DNA of 37,559 nt, taken from assembly GCA_021161555.1 (NCBI GenBank), contig JAGHAI010000095.1, positions 1 through 37,559 on the forward strand, in the 5' to 3' direction. Both the position numbers and the translations under genes were made by a program. Shown piece by piece: positions 11,901 through 20,298 of the stretch; the first letter of the stretch is position 1, and every line of letters starts with the position of its first letter. The stretch is from a bacterium (GTDB lineage Bacteria > UBP14 > UBA6098 > B30-G16). The notes under the pieces are model-generated. The model saw only the letters and a program-made list of their open reading frames with translations. It ran no database searches and was not told the DNA's origin.

Positions 11901-13696
11901 GCATCGACAGGACTTCGCCTTCAATTTCGGTGATTTCGCCTGTTCCTGGTTCACGCATTTCATATCCCTATGAACAGTGGAAAATTCTTCTTGATGATAA
12001 TAAATCTGGCATTGACCCTGGCGCAATCTCAATAATTGTGGATGGCGACCTTTTCACTCTGCTGGATGGCGCTGTCAATTTGCGGGGGGATACTTTAATT
12101 TTCGATGCCAATGTTGCCGATATGGATTTCGGCAATGCCGTCGATGTTGCAGTTCATTGTTCGGATAATTCAGCAGGTTGTCCAAACGATGCGCAAATGG
12201 AATGGTCTTATGAAGTTTTTCATCCCGATATGTGGTGGGAATTATTGTCGCCTCTGGGCGTTGTTTCTTGTGATACGGTAAATTTGAAAATAGCGGTTCA
12301 CACAAATTTCGATGTGGATTACTCCGATGTTCACTGTATCGTCGCCGAGAATTCTGTTAATTACGATGTTTCAAATGATACGATAACAGCGGAAATTCCA
12401 GGGACGATGCTCACAAGCGGAGTTAATGCGGTGTCTTTAACTGGATTTTCCAATGCTGAAAGTGGCTTGCCGGTTGATGATACGATTTTTGCCGCAATTA
12501 TATACGATGCGCTGCCGCCTTCGGTAGTTCCCGTTTATCCTGTGCCCGGTTCCCGCGTTCCTGCGGGAAGTCAGTTGATGGCTGTTGTATATGATGACAT
12601 ATCCGGTGTGGATGTGGCAGGTGTTATGGTAGATGTAAATGGAAACGCTCTTTCTCTTTCTTCTGACAATTGGCGCGGAGATACAGTTGTGGTTGCCATT
12701 CCACGCGATATAACTGGCGATGTTGAAGTTTGCATCACCGCTGCGGATATGCCGCAAGTGTGCGACCCAAACGAGATGAGATTGTGCTGGCAGTTCACAA
12801 TTCCAGGCGCAGGACCGCAGATTACAATTATTGAGCCGACAAATGGCGCATATTCACATAATAGGCGCCAGAAAATTGTCGCAAGTTTATGCGGTGAAAA
12901 TGAAATAAATATCGATGACATAACTATGACTGTGAATGGTTCTATTTATGATATTCACAGTGGTTTTTTGACATTTTCGTCAGGGACGCTTGAATTTACC
13001 CCTTCTGAGGAATGGAATGATGGTGAAGAAGTGGAGTATAAAATCAGATGCACCGATGAACTTGACCTTTCGACCGAAATCTTTGGGAATTTTAAGTGCG
13101 ATTTTTCACCTCCAACCTGTTCAAATCCTTTTCCAGAAGGTGTCGTTCAGGGGGTTCCTCAAAAAATTTCTATCGACATTACGGATGATGGCGTTGGCGT
13201 TGACCCGCAATCAATCGTATTCAGGGTGGGAGAATTATTTATTGAATTTGACAATTATGCTTTGATTTATGACGGCACGAAGGCGATTCTCGACCTGTCC
13301 CGCGCTGGTGTGCATTTGAGCGCACTTGATACAATCGATGTCGGTGTTATCGCTGTGGATTACAATACTGGATATGGGGCTCAAAATGTTATGGAAAATT
13401 GCGAGTTCTGGTTTTTCCCTGTAAAAAGTGGTTGTTCCGTCGGTCCGACGCCCTTTACTCCCAATGGGGATGGCATAAATGACAATGTCGAATTTGCCGT
13501 CTATTCGGATGAGACTATAAAGGTATCCATATATACGATGGATGGAGTGGCTGTTAGAGAACTTGAAGGGCAATATGTGGTTCTCTGGGATGGACGGGAT
13601 AATTATGGAAGAAATGCCCCGGCGGGACCATATCTTTACATAGTTGAGGGCGGCGGAAAGATTTTGAAAAAGGGCACTGTGGTTATAGCGCGCTAA
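8909..13696 (+). CDS. Secreted multi-Ig adhesin-like protein with type-B-like C-terminal sorting domain
   Basis: This 1595-residue protein is a complete, shorter paralogue of the gene before it. The ATG is preceded by CGGAG at 8899-8903. A signal peptide is clear: basic start (MAKIIYR), hydrophobic core, likely cleavage after VFA at residue 22. A head domain (about residues 45-300) matches the upstream protein. After a linker come about eleven Ig-like modules of 95-110 residues (10139-13432), mostly alternating A and B types as in the larger paralogue. The C-terminal domain starts at 13433 with PTPFTPNGDGINDN, followed by WDGRDNYG, a GPYLYIV strand and terminal KKGTVVIAR, as in gliding-motility/type B T9SS sorting domains. 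It is probably exported and held at the cell surface as an adhesin or sheath component. The ligand is unknown and no catalytic motif is visible. Confidence 0.88.
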   Translation: MAKIIYRITTVSLILLLGIVFADSSSDRKARLFGKNSSDEVKIEITSSNDDIGVLVEGTGMFSIGTSTGKALLYGYPYSARTSHCHFYVDGDVAGTYSDSSDVHPVPAELIEFPHLVGDTVICKWLFNGVEFSQKLIPVYIGEDAQIRIEYNATNVDATSHLVGLLLFLDTMIGTNDCAPIATPVGYFATEQQFMGELPSFWQAFEESPFQDETYLVGQGTLSGWSATPPDILLYGDFWHYHSTWWDYSFVGGIYSDSSVLLRWNAHLLPAGESRTFITYYGIGSTARSLGEVSLSITAPAQIMPSGCSGFYPDTFVVNLLVGCTDTLRGAVANIELPSFLRLLDDAEKPISPAVLMPGGIGTASWNVTVNLPSASAVDSLMVELYAAGYSPVAVSREISIVRSNGIPPDISLISEIPPSLETDSITVSFNISDSDGIDTTSISVLLDGEALPFDWSYPVLRVHLSGLTAASHHLEIPGIKDIYGCTAEPFVVDFIVNPPSPPQFSVLTPEVGSFTACADDTIKILVISEGEWDIADFSLNLDGSLLPLGRLGDTLMTFYDALSDGEHTIEVSYSGGGETVDSVWNFFIDRTPPYINLSSMIFELRTPSDLISFSVDDDGAGVDFSEIAVQIGYGDDTVSLSSTSPGISVDDGRLGILLSETGLYFGGCAEITVSLNIPDSTGKCGPNVLDTVALRTEVPCTPPEIYLLSPTGATSCDSINVAILLIDDEGIVADSAYVIFGGVRYDIGSPYLYLSGDTLFFTILVVEISAGEHNIDVGGITDSWGNSIVEGTSINIYIDREPPVIDDILPDSVLYGSESVSFVCHDDVSGISTERSFIVCDGDTISVGTGLTFEDGVLSVPSAVWLSALGGDSLTICCHIVDDVVECAPNFVDSCVVFPVEQSGPAATMIYPQPNKFLGCESQNLKILWFDPDGIDRTASTISFGGEVFPSDDARFHWNGDTVSFNIDLTEFEDNVSIVLHGVDEIGFSSDTSFVFGIDRTSPSISVISPVPGSRISYPYEQWKILLDDNKSGIDPGAISIIVDGDLFTLLDGAVNLRGDTLIFDANVADMDFGNAVDVAVHCSDNSAGCPNDAQMEWSYEVFHPDMWWELLSPLGVVSCDTVNLKIAVHTNFDVDYSDVHCIVAENSVNYDVSNDTITAEIPGTMLTSGVNAVSLTGFSNAESGLPVDDTIFAAIIYDALPPSVVPVYPVPGSRVPAGSQLMAVVYDDISGVDVAGVMVDVNGNALSLSSDNWRGDTVVVAIPRDITGDVEVCITAADMPQVCDPNEMRLCWQFTIPGAGPQITIIEPTNGAYSHNRRQKIVASLCGENEINIDDITMTVNGSIYDIHSGFLTFSSGTLEFTPSEEWNDGEEVEYKIRCTDELDLSTEIFGNFKCDFSPPTCSNPFPEGVVQGVPQKISIDITDDGVGVDPQSIVFRVGELFIEFDNYALIYDGTKAILDLSRAGVHLSALDTIDVGVIAVDYNTGYGAQNVMENCEFWFFPVKSGCSVGPTPFTPNGDGINDNVEFAVYSDETIKVSIYTMDGVAVRELEGQYVVLWDGRDNYGRNAPAGPYLYIVEGGGKILKKGTVVIAR
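10139..13432 (+). repeat. Array of about eleven Ig-like modules in the second giant gene
   Basis: The modules follow the same A/B scheme as the upstream gene. Type A examples start LLSPTGATSC or MIYPQPNKFLGC and end in IDREPP or IDRTSP. Type B examples carry GDSLTICC, CAPNFVDSC and the linker QSGP, or CDPNE, LCWQF and the linker GAGP. The first two modules are both A-like, and some B modules have lost cysteines. Confidence 0.7.
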
Positions 13697-13831
13697 CTAA
13701 TTAGAGAGTTTTTAATGCAGTTGGAGGGGTTTGAGAATTGAGGCTTTTATGTGATATTTTCTGGAGTTATGTGTAGTGTGTGGGTAATTTTAGTGCGATG
13801 AAAAAGTTTTTCGAATAAAGGAGAGTGGTTT

Positions 13832-16753
13832 ATGTTTAGATTGTTCTTTATTATATCGGGAATATTCGCATTGTTGTTTGCGCAGAGTGGTATGCAGATG
13901 GAGAGTATTCGCAGTATGGGAATGGGCGGTGCTTCTGTTGCGGTTGCTGACGATGCGTATGGTGCTGCCACAAATCCTGCAGGGTTGATACAGTTGAATA
14001 GGACGCAGTTTTCAGCGGCATATACGAAGTTCTTCGCAGGGCTCGATGTCGGCTCAATCTCCGAAGGGAGTTTTTTCATCGCGCCGAGACCTTTTGGCAA
14101 AAATACATTTTCGCTGGCAGGTTCGTATCTCTTTCAGGATATCTTTTCGCAGATGAAATTGAGCATATCTGCTGGAAGGAGATTTATTCGTTTTAAAAAT
14201 AATATTGGTTTCTTTTCAATTGCTGTTTCTGGCGATTTGTATAGAGTCGGTTATAATCTGGACAATGCCACTTATGACGAAGAGCACGGTGATAATCCTT
14301 CCGACCCGCTTTTTGCGAATTATGGAGAGAACAAGATGGCGTTTGGTGCGAGCATCAGCGCTTTCGCTAAATACAATAAGGCTACATTTGGCTTAAAAGT
14401 CAGCGATTTGAATGAGCCGAACATTTCGCTCAGCGGCGCTTCTGCGGGAAAACTTCCAAGGCGGATGCGCGCCGGGTTCGCATATACATATAGAGATTTA
14501 ATACTTGGCGCTGTGGATATGGATATGCCACTTCGTTCTGCTACTATGCAGGACCCCATAAAACTTGCCATTGGTGTGGAAGGAAGGCTTTTTGAAAACA
14601 AGTTGTTTCTGCGCGGTGGATATGATATGGGCATTGGCGAAGGTGCAACAGGAACGGTTAATTTTGGATTGGGTTTCAGAAGTATGACAAATCACAACTT
14701 CGGTTTCGATTACGCAATTGCCATACCGACAGCGCATATTTCAGGGCATCCACATCATAGATTTGGCGTATATTATGGCTTGCCAATTCCTCCGCCGAAA
14801 AAGATAGACCTTGTCGTGTATGGAGACAGTTTGAGACCTGTTCCAGGTATATTGCGGCCTGACTCACTGGGAACAATTCACGCGCTTGTTGGCAATATCG
14901 GTGATGATGATGCTAAAAATTTCTGGATAAGGGCGTTTTACTTCGATGAAGATAGCAATTACGGGCTTATAGAAGCGAAGAAAATTGATATTTTGCCGGC
15001 GAATGAAAATATGGATATAGATTTCAACTGGACGCCCCCAAAAAAGGGGTATTACAATGTATATGTTTCCGTAAATGACCTTGAAACCAAGAAAGCGGAG
15101 AGAAAGCCAGGTGAACTTCCTGAGATAAATAGTTCTAATAATATAGCATTTATTCAGGTTCCTGTATTCAATCCGCCTGGTATGGCGGAGAACCCGAAAT
15201 TGTTGAAGAGCGAATTGAAGTTGAACGAAATCAATTATATTCGCGAAGAAGTTCCTATGGTGCCGTTTATATTTTTCGATAATGTCAGTTCCGATGTTCC
15301 AGTTCGATTTGATGTTGTGTTGAATGAAATAGCGAAGAGATTAAAACGAAACCCGAATGTGGCTGTGAAGATAAAAGGTTATGTTGACAAGCCTTCTGAG
15401 GGGGGAGAAGTTGGGAATCTGGCTACGCTGGCTTATGCACGAGCAAAAGCAGTGAAGAATGCACTTATTGCAAAGGGTGTTTCTGCGGAGCAAGTTATGG
15501 TCGTATCCACCGATGAGTATGATTATACTCAGCCCCGTGCGGGAAAGAAGCGTAGGAGACGGACTTCCGCCTGGGAAGAAAAAATAGCTCAGGAGAACCG
15601 TCGTGCAGAGATGGAAACGCAGATAATTGATTTTCCCGATACCATTTTGGTATGCTGTGTAAATTATCGTGTCGGTGAGGTGGAAATTCCACCAGAAGGC
15701 AAGCTGGAAGTTGAAAATTCAATGAGATTGACGAAGGACTTACTCGAACTGAATAAAGATATAAACATTCTCTTCCACGGGATGAGTTCACCCGAAGATG
15801 GGGCAAGCTGGGAGCGTGCTTTCGACCGCGCTGTGAGAGTTAGAAATTATGCTGGCAGTCTTGTTTCTCCAAAACTTGCAAGGAGGATGATGGTATTTGC
15901 TTCCGCTCCCGATTCGGTTGATATGGTCAGCATTATTATGACAGGTGATGCCGTTATTTATCGTCCTCGAAGTTCAACCAAGGCAGCGCAGGGATTCCAG
16001 ATAGCGGCAAGGGAAAAGAATGAGATAGAATTGAATGGAATTTTTTCCGATGCGGGAATTGATTCCTATTATGTGGCGATTGTGGATGACATAGGTATGG
16101 AATTCAGGCTTTTATCTGCTGGTAGAGGTCAGCCGCCGTCGTCGGTTGTGTGGAATTGGCTTGGAAATGACGGAGAACCGCCTGAACCAGGGAAAAATTA
16201 TCATGCATATATATATCTAAGAGATAAGGTGGGGCAAACATTTGAGGCAAGTTCTGAACCTGTGCGGGTCAATGTTACCCAGACGGAGAAGCGTCAGGAA
16301 CTCATAATTGTAAACTTTACCTTCGGCGGAACCTTCCCGCAGTCGCCTTATCTTGAAGGAAGAATGGAACGCATCGCATCAGATTTCATCGAGAAAGCTG
16401 TTCAGAGAAAATCGGTATTCAAAGTAACCGTGGGTGGACACACCGATATAATTGGAAGTCCTATTGTGAACCAGCGGCTGAGCCTCGACAGAGCAAGAAG
16501 GGAATACAGAAACATAAGAAGGATGCTGATGTCCCTGCTGAGACTGAAAGACAATAAGGAATTGGATAGGTGGCTCGCAGAACAGAAGGTCAGCATTGAT
16601 GTTAAAGGCTTTGGATTTTCCAAGCCCTATGTAGTGCGAGTCTGGGAAAGGGGATACTTCAGAAACTTCACCGTTGGCGATAATGAATATCCTGAGGGAA
16701 GATTCATCAACAGACGCGTTTCTCTTGAATACAACATAATCAAAAGATATTGA
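13832..16753 (+). CDS. Outer-membrane PorV-like barrel fused to CARDB-, FlgD- and OmpA-like domains
   Basis: The 973-residue protein starts at an ATG with a strong AAAGGAGA Shine-Dalgarno at 13817-13824. The signal peptide probably ends after LLFA (residue 17). Residues 18-315 look like a PorV/UPF0164-type barrel, opening with SMGMGGASVAVADDAYGAAT then NPAGL, with alternating strands and a GLKVSDLNEPNISL segment. Residues 325-445 resemble CARDB (Ig-like, ending in EINSSNNIAFIQV). Residues 470-600 are a diverged OmpA-like domain with DEYDY and ENRRAEM. Residues 605-705 may be a second degenerate one. Residues 720-815 resemble a FlgD-type Ig fold, and 825-973 form an OmpA domain with GGHTDIIGSPIVNQRLS, RARREY and a final NRRVSLEY. 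The likely location is the outer membrane with periplasmic OmpA domains on peptidoglycan. The preceding cargo genes suggest a role in secreting or anchoring them. Confidence 0.85.
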   Translation: MFRLFFIISGIFALLFAQSGMQMESIRSMGMGGASVAVADDAYGAATNPAGLIQLNRTQFSAAYTKFFAGLDVGSISEGSFFIAPRPFGKNTFSLAGSYLFQDIFSQMKLSISAGRRFIRFKNNIGFFSIAVSGDLYRVGYNLDNATYDEEHGDNPSDPLFANYGENKMAFGASISAFAKYNKATFGLKVSDLNEPNISLSGASAGKLPRRMRAGFAYTYRDLILGAVDMDMPLRSATMQDPIKLAIGVEGRLFENKLFLRGGYDMGIGEGATGTVNFGLGFRSMTNHNFGFDYAIAIPTAHISGHPHHRFGVYYGLPIPPPKKIDLVVYGDSLRPVPGILRPDSLGTIHALVGNIGDDDAKNFWIRAFYFDEDSNYGLIEAKKIDILPANENMDIDFNWTPPKKGYYNVYVSVNDLETKKAERKPGELPEINSSNNIAFIQVPVFNPPGMAENPKLLKSELKLNEINYIREEVPMVPFIFFDNVSSDVPVRFDVVLNEIAKRLKRNPNVAVKIKGYVDKPSEGGEVGNLATLAYARAKAVKNALIAKGVSAEQVMVVSTDEYDYTQPRAGKKRRRRTSAWEEKIAQENRRAEMETQIIDFPDTILVCCVNYRVGEVEIPPEGKLEVENSMRLTKDLLELNKDINILFHGMSSPEDGASWERAFDRAVRVRNYAGSLVSPKLARRMMVFASAPDSVDMVSIIMTGDAVIYRPRSSTKAAQGFQIAAREKNEIELNGIFSDAGIDSYYVAIVDDIGMEFRLLSAGRGQPPSSVVWNWLGNDGEPPEPGKNYHAYIYLRDKVGQTFEASSEPVRVNVTQTEKRQELIIVNFTFGGTFPQSPYLEGRMERIASDFIEKAVQRKSVFKVTVGGHTDIIGSPIVNQRLSLDRARREYRNIRRMLMSLLRLKDNKELDRWLAEQKVSIDVKGFGFSKPYVVRVWERGYFRNFTVGDNEYPEGRFINRRVSLEYNIIKRY

Positions 16754-19557
16754 TGAGGAAATTCCATTACATATTGTTATTTCTCCTGCTATCTGTGGCA
16801 TTTTGCAGAAAAATTCCTTATTCGGGGAAACCATATCCAACTGACCCGGTCATCCATTGGGATGGTGGCTACTATTTTAGCGCGTTTTTTTCAAAACCTA
16901 TGCTCGGCGTGGGAGACAGATTATATTCTGCTTCTTTAGATTTTTTTACCCCACAATTTTTTTGTTGCGGTTCTTTTGGGTTATCCCTGGTGCATCTTGG
17001 AAATTCATACTGCAATTTTCAGCGTTTTAACGGATTTTATATATCGCCCAAATTCCCCACAGGAAATATTGCTCTTTCGGGATGGATTGGTCCAGGCGTT
17101 GTGCATAGTGGATATTCTTCTGAAAATTTTTATCGTTTCGACAATTCAGACCCGCTTTTCCAATCTAAGACCAACAAATTCGCTCCTTTCATAGACGCAG
17201 GATTCGTGGCGCAAAGTGATTTAGCGATGTTGTCAGTATGGGCGAAAAATATTCTTCAGCCAAATCTTTCCCTCAACGGAGTTGATGATGGCAAAGAACC
17301 GTTATCCGTCGAAGGATATATTGCAGCAAAATTATATCGCAACGCTGTTCCCTGGATTGCTGTGGAATATGATGGCATCTCGCAAAAGATTTTGCCGGCA
17401 ATTGGTGTGGGATATAGATATAATGGCTGGCGTTTTTCTGCGGGATATCGAAGGAGCGGAATTTGGGCTGATATTTCCGTTCCCATAGTTCCACAGAGAA
17501 TGTGGATGAATTACGATGCGGGATATCATCTTGCTTCTGCGGAAGTCAGCCGCGCGGGCATAACTTCGCATAGAATTGGAGTTGAAATGGTGCTTCCTGA
17601 AAAAATAAGGAAATTGCCACGATTACCGAACTTCGTGATTGAACCAGGGGAACTGCCCGATATCTGGTCCAAGGACACAGTTCATCTCAGCGTTGCAGTT
17701 ATCAACCGTTCGGATGTGGAATCCGATTCTACTACGGTGTCTTTCTTTGCACTGAGCCCAAATGAGACACTTAGAGTTGGTATTGTGAAAGTTCCAAGGC
17801 TGAAATCGGGCGAGGAGTTTCTCGCGAGTTATGTCTGGGTTCCACCTCATCTTGGAACTTTTAATTTCATATTTACTGTGGATGATGACGGAACTCGTTT
17901 TCCTGGTATAAATGGGCGAGTGGCTGAAACAAACGAAGAGGACAATCAATATACTCACGAATTCCTCGTGTTCGGCGATATGAAGGCAACTGTATCGCCG
18001 CTAATTCAGGTCCTTACAATTCCAAGTATAACTTTTATTCGTGAAGAACAACCGATAGTGCCGCTGGTTTTTTTTAAGGAGAAATCCGCCGAAATTCTTC
18101 CAAAATACGATACGACATTGTCCATCATTGCTCAGCGGATGATTGACAACCCCGATGTAGTTCTCGAACTGCGTGCCTATGTGGATGTTGAAACAGATGG
18201 AGATTCTATTTCTCTGGTAAAAAAAAGGGCAGAAGCGGTGAAGGATAGACTTGTTACACTTGGGACACCGCCTTCTTCTGTGATAATTGTTTCCCCTGAT
18301 GAATATGATTACAAAAAACCCCGAATTTCTACTGTTAGAAAGAATATTCCTCCCAGAGATAAGAGAATGGTTCAGGAAGAGAACCGCCGCGTGGAGATGG
18401 TTGCGAGGTTTGAGGGAATACCTCATCTCGTATATGAATTTCCGCTTGAACCATCCGCCGAGGAAATTCCCAATAGAGATAGGGCAGTTCTCGATACCGT
18501 TGCGGATAAACTTGCAGGAGTTCTATGTTCAGATCATAGTGCGATAATTCTCATTGAGGGTATTGTTGCTAAGGGAGGGGACCCCGTTGAATATCTCAGA
18601 ACTCTTGATATCGTCCGAAAATATCTTTTACCAAGACTTCAGGTATTTTGTCCGCTGGAAAGAATTCCTATTGCAATTGCCGGCAAGGGGAAACGCTCGA
18701 AGGTGAGAATCTGGCTTTCTGCTGAGGCTATTATTTTCAAACCCATTGAAAATGCCGAAGCCGCCAAGGAGTTTAAAATCCCCGATGATATGGGGAGAAA
18801 TCTTATCGTCATTGCCACTGCAAATCCTGAGATGATTAGAAGATATAATATATTTGTCGTAAATGAAGTTAATGGTGATACTATCAGAAAATTTGCAATG
18901 GGCGATGGTCCACCGCCCTCGCAGGTGGTTTGGGATTGGAAGGATGACAATGGAAATCTTATCGACCCCAGGGGGAAATATCGAATAGTTCTTGTCCTCG
19001 AAGACCAGTTTGGACAGATTTACAATATTCAATCTGAACCTATATGGGTGATGGTGGAAAAATGGGAGCATAGATTTGAATCGTCAATTGTGGTTCAGTT
19101 TTCCTTCGACGAAACAGTAAGCGAGTCAAAATATCTTGAAAGTCGGCTCGAGGATTTTGCAAACCGCATCAAAGAAAAAGCACAGGTCAAAGGGAATGAA
19201 ATAAAAATCACACTTACAGGTCATACCGATGTCATAGGAACTCCGATGCGAAATCAGAAACTTTCCGAAGAGCGCGCAAAAAAGGAATTGAAGAATTTTC
19301 AAAACATTTTGCAATACACACTTGGGCTCGACACACCGGAAGAACTTCGCAAATGGCTTAAGGAAAACAATGTCACGCTCACATATCGCGGTGTCCGCGA
19401 TAAAGAGCCTTATGAAATTGAGCGATTTAGAAATGGAAAGTTCGAAAGGGTTCTCATCGGTGACGACAATACTCCAGAAGGGCGAAGTGTCAACCGCAGA
19501 GTTGTCATAGATGTTGAAGAAAAAGTATCGAAGATAAATCCATCTCGCAACCAATAA
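16753..19557 (+). CDS. Outer-membrane barrel fused to CARDB-, FlgD- and OmpA-like domains (paralogue of preceding gene)
   Basis: The ATG at 16753 shares its A with the TGA of the upstream gene (TGATG), so translation is probably coupled; a TTG at 16750 in the same frame is the less likely start. The protein has 934 residues and the architecture of its neighbour: signal peptide (core ILLFLLLSVAF), a barrel-like region to about 290 with an LSVWAKNILQPNLSL segment, a CARDB-like domain (about 295-415), a diverged OmpA-like domain with DEYDYKKPR and EENRRVEM (about 430-555), a degenerate middle region, a FlgD-like strand set (VVWDWKDDNG), and a C-terminal OmpA domain with TGHTDVIGTPMRNQKLS and NRRVVIDV. 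It lacks the GGA/NPAGL barrel signature of its neighbour, so the barrels may differ in task. It is likely an outer-membrane partner in the same complex. Confidence 0.83.
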   Translation: MRKFHYILLFLLLSVAFCRKIPYSGKPYPTDPVIHWDGGYYFSAFFSKPMLGVGDRLYSASLDFFTPQFFCCGSFGLSLVHLGNSYCNFQRFNGFYISPKFPTGNIALSGWIGPGVVHSGYSSENFYRFDNSDPLFQSKTNKFAPFIDAGFVAQSDLAMLSVWAKNILQPNLSLNGVDDGKEPLSVEGYIAAKLYRNAVPWIAVEYDGISQKILPAIGVGYRYNGWRFSAGYRRSGIWADISVPIVPQRMWMNYDAGYHLASAEVSRAGITSHRIGVEMVLPEKIRKLPRLPNFVIEPGELPDIWSKDTVHLSVAVINRSDVESDSTTVSFFALSPNETLRVGIVKVPRLKSGEEFLASYVWVPPHLGTFNFIFTVDDDGTRFPGINGRVAETNEEDNQYTHEFLVFGDMKATVSPLIQVLTIPSITFIREEQPIVPLVFFKEKSAEILPKYDTTLSIIAQRMIDNPDVVLELRAYVDVETDGDSISLVKKRAEAVKDRLVTLGTPPSSVIIVSPDEYDYKKPRISTVRKNIPPRDKRMVQEENRRVEMVARFEGIPHLVYEFPLEPSAEEIPNRDRAVLDTVADKLAGVLCSDHSAIILIEGIVAKGGDPVEYLRTLDIVRKYLLPRLQVFCPLERIPIAIAGKGKRSKVRIWLSAEAIIFKPIENAEAAKEFKIPDDMGRNLIVIATANPEMIRRYNIFVVNEVNGDTIRKFAMGDGPPPSQVVWDWKDDNGNLIDPRGKYRIVLVLEDQFGQIYNIQSEPIWVMVEKWEHRFESSIVVQFSFDETVSESKYLESRLEDFANRIKEKAQVKGNEIKITLTGHTDVIGTPMRNQKLSEERAKKELKNFQNILQYTLGLDTPEELRKWLKENNVTLTYRGVRDKEPYEIERFRNGKFERVLIGDDNTPEGRSVNRRVVIDVEEKVSKINPSRNQ

Positions 19558-19664
19558 TTCTTCTACAATGCAGACGGGTTAATCCCAGGCATCGATTTAT
19601 TTCCCATAAACTGCAAATTATCAGCTGGAAAGAAATTTAAAAAAATCTTCACAGTTCAGGAAAT

Positions 19665-19685
19665 TTTAAGGAATTGTGCCTTAAA
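19665..19685. terminator. Weak hairpin in the convergent gap, possible bidirectional terminator
   Basis: TTTAAGG (19665-19671) and CCTTAAA (19679-19685) form a 7-bp stem with a 7-base loop, between the converging ends of the barrel gene (19557) and grpE (19709). An A-run follows at about 19689-19695. The outer arms TTCAG/CTGAA can pair across a bulge. The stem is AT-rich and no proper T-tract follows on the plus strand, so this is tentative. The gap of 151 bases shows nothing else. Confidence 0.3.
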
Positions 19686-19708
19686 CTGAAAAAAACTACT
19701 TTTAAAAA

Positions 19709-20296
19709 TTACTTTTCTGGCGAAAATTTTCCTACAAAAACTTTTGCAGGACGAACCAGCCTGTTTCCGCGCTTGTATGTTGGACTGATAGTTTTCATAA
19801 CTATATTATCTTCTTCTTCGTTTTCAGTTTCCATAACGCCAACCGCTTCGTGTTCGAGTGGGTCGAATGTCTTCCCCGTGGGGTCTTCTGCGGAAACGCC
19901 TTCTAATTTCAGCAACTCAAAAATTCTCTGTTCGATCAATTTTATTCCGGATAACAATTGTTTTGGGTCGATTTTATCGTCAGCTGCGGAAACAGCGCGG
20001 GAAACATCATCGGCAATATCGAGAAGCCGACCGATGACATTGTTGCGTTCCTGCTCGAGCATTTCCACAAAAATTTTTTCCTGACGCTTCCTGAAATTAT
20101 CAAATTCAGCAACTACGCGGAGATATTTATCCCGAAGTTCCTCATTTTCCCGTTTGAGCTCTTCTATTATTTCTTCAGGCGATTTTTTATCCTGTTTATC
20201 TTTATCTTCAATTTCTTTTTCCCCTTCATCTGAGATTTCTTCCTGTTGAATTTCCTGTTGCTCTGTGTGGATTTCGCCTTCTTTCGTCGTTGACAT
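19709..20296 (-). CDS. grpE: GrpE nucleotide exchange factor for DnaK
   Basis: The 195-residue protein has the GrpE layout: an acidic, disordered N-terminus (1-40), a long coiled coil (about 40-85, with LRVVAEFDNFRKRQEK), a four-helix region, and the C-terminal beta wing with TGKTFDPLEHEAVG (about 141-153), SPTYKRGNRLVRPAKV and a short end. GrpE releases ADP from DnaK in the cytoplasmic chaperone cycle. A strong AGGAGG (within 20303-20309, minus strand) overlaps the end of hrcA, and only 2 bases separate hrcA's stop from this ATG, so the two are co-translated. The usual neighbours dnaK and dnaJ are not in the window; the gene is followed by a convergent gene instead. Confidence 0.95.
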   Translation of the reverse strand: MSTTKEGEIHTEQQEIQQEEISDEGEKEIEDKDKQDKKSPEEIIEELKRENEELRDKYLRVVAEFDNFRKRQEKIFVEMLEQERNNVIGRLLDIADDVSRAVSAADDKIDPKQLLSGIKLIEQRIFELLKLEGVSAEDPTGKTFDPLEHEAVGVMETENEEEDNIVMKTISPTYKRGNRLVRPAKVFVGKFSPEK

Positions 20297-20298
20297 AA

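Noticed and set aside
13697-13831. Promoter before the first barrel-OmpA gene
   Set aside because: TTGAGA-like boxes occur but no -10 at acceptable spacing; the gene may be read through from upstream.
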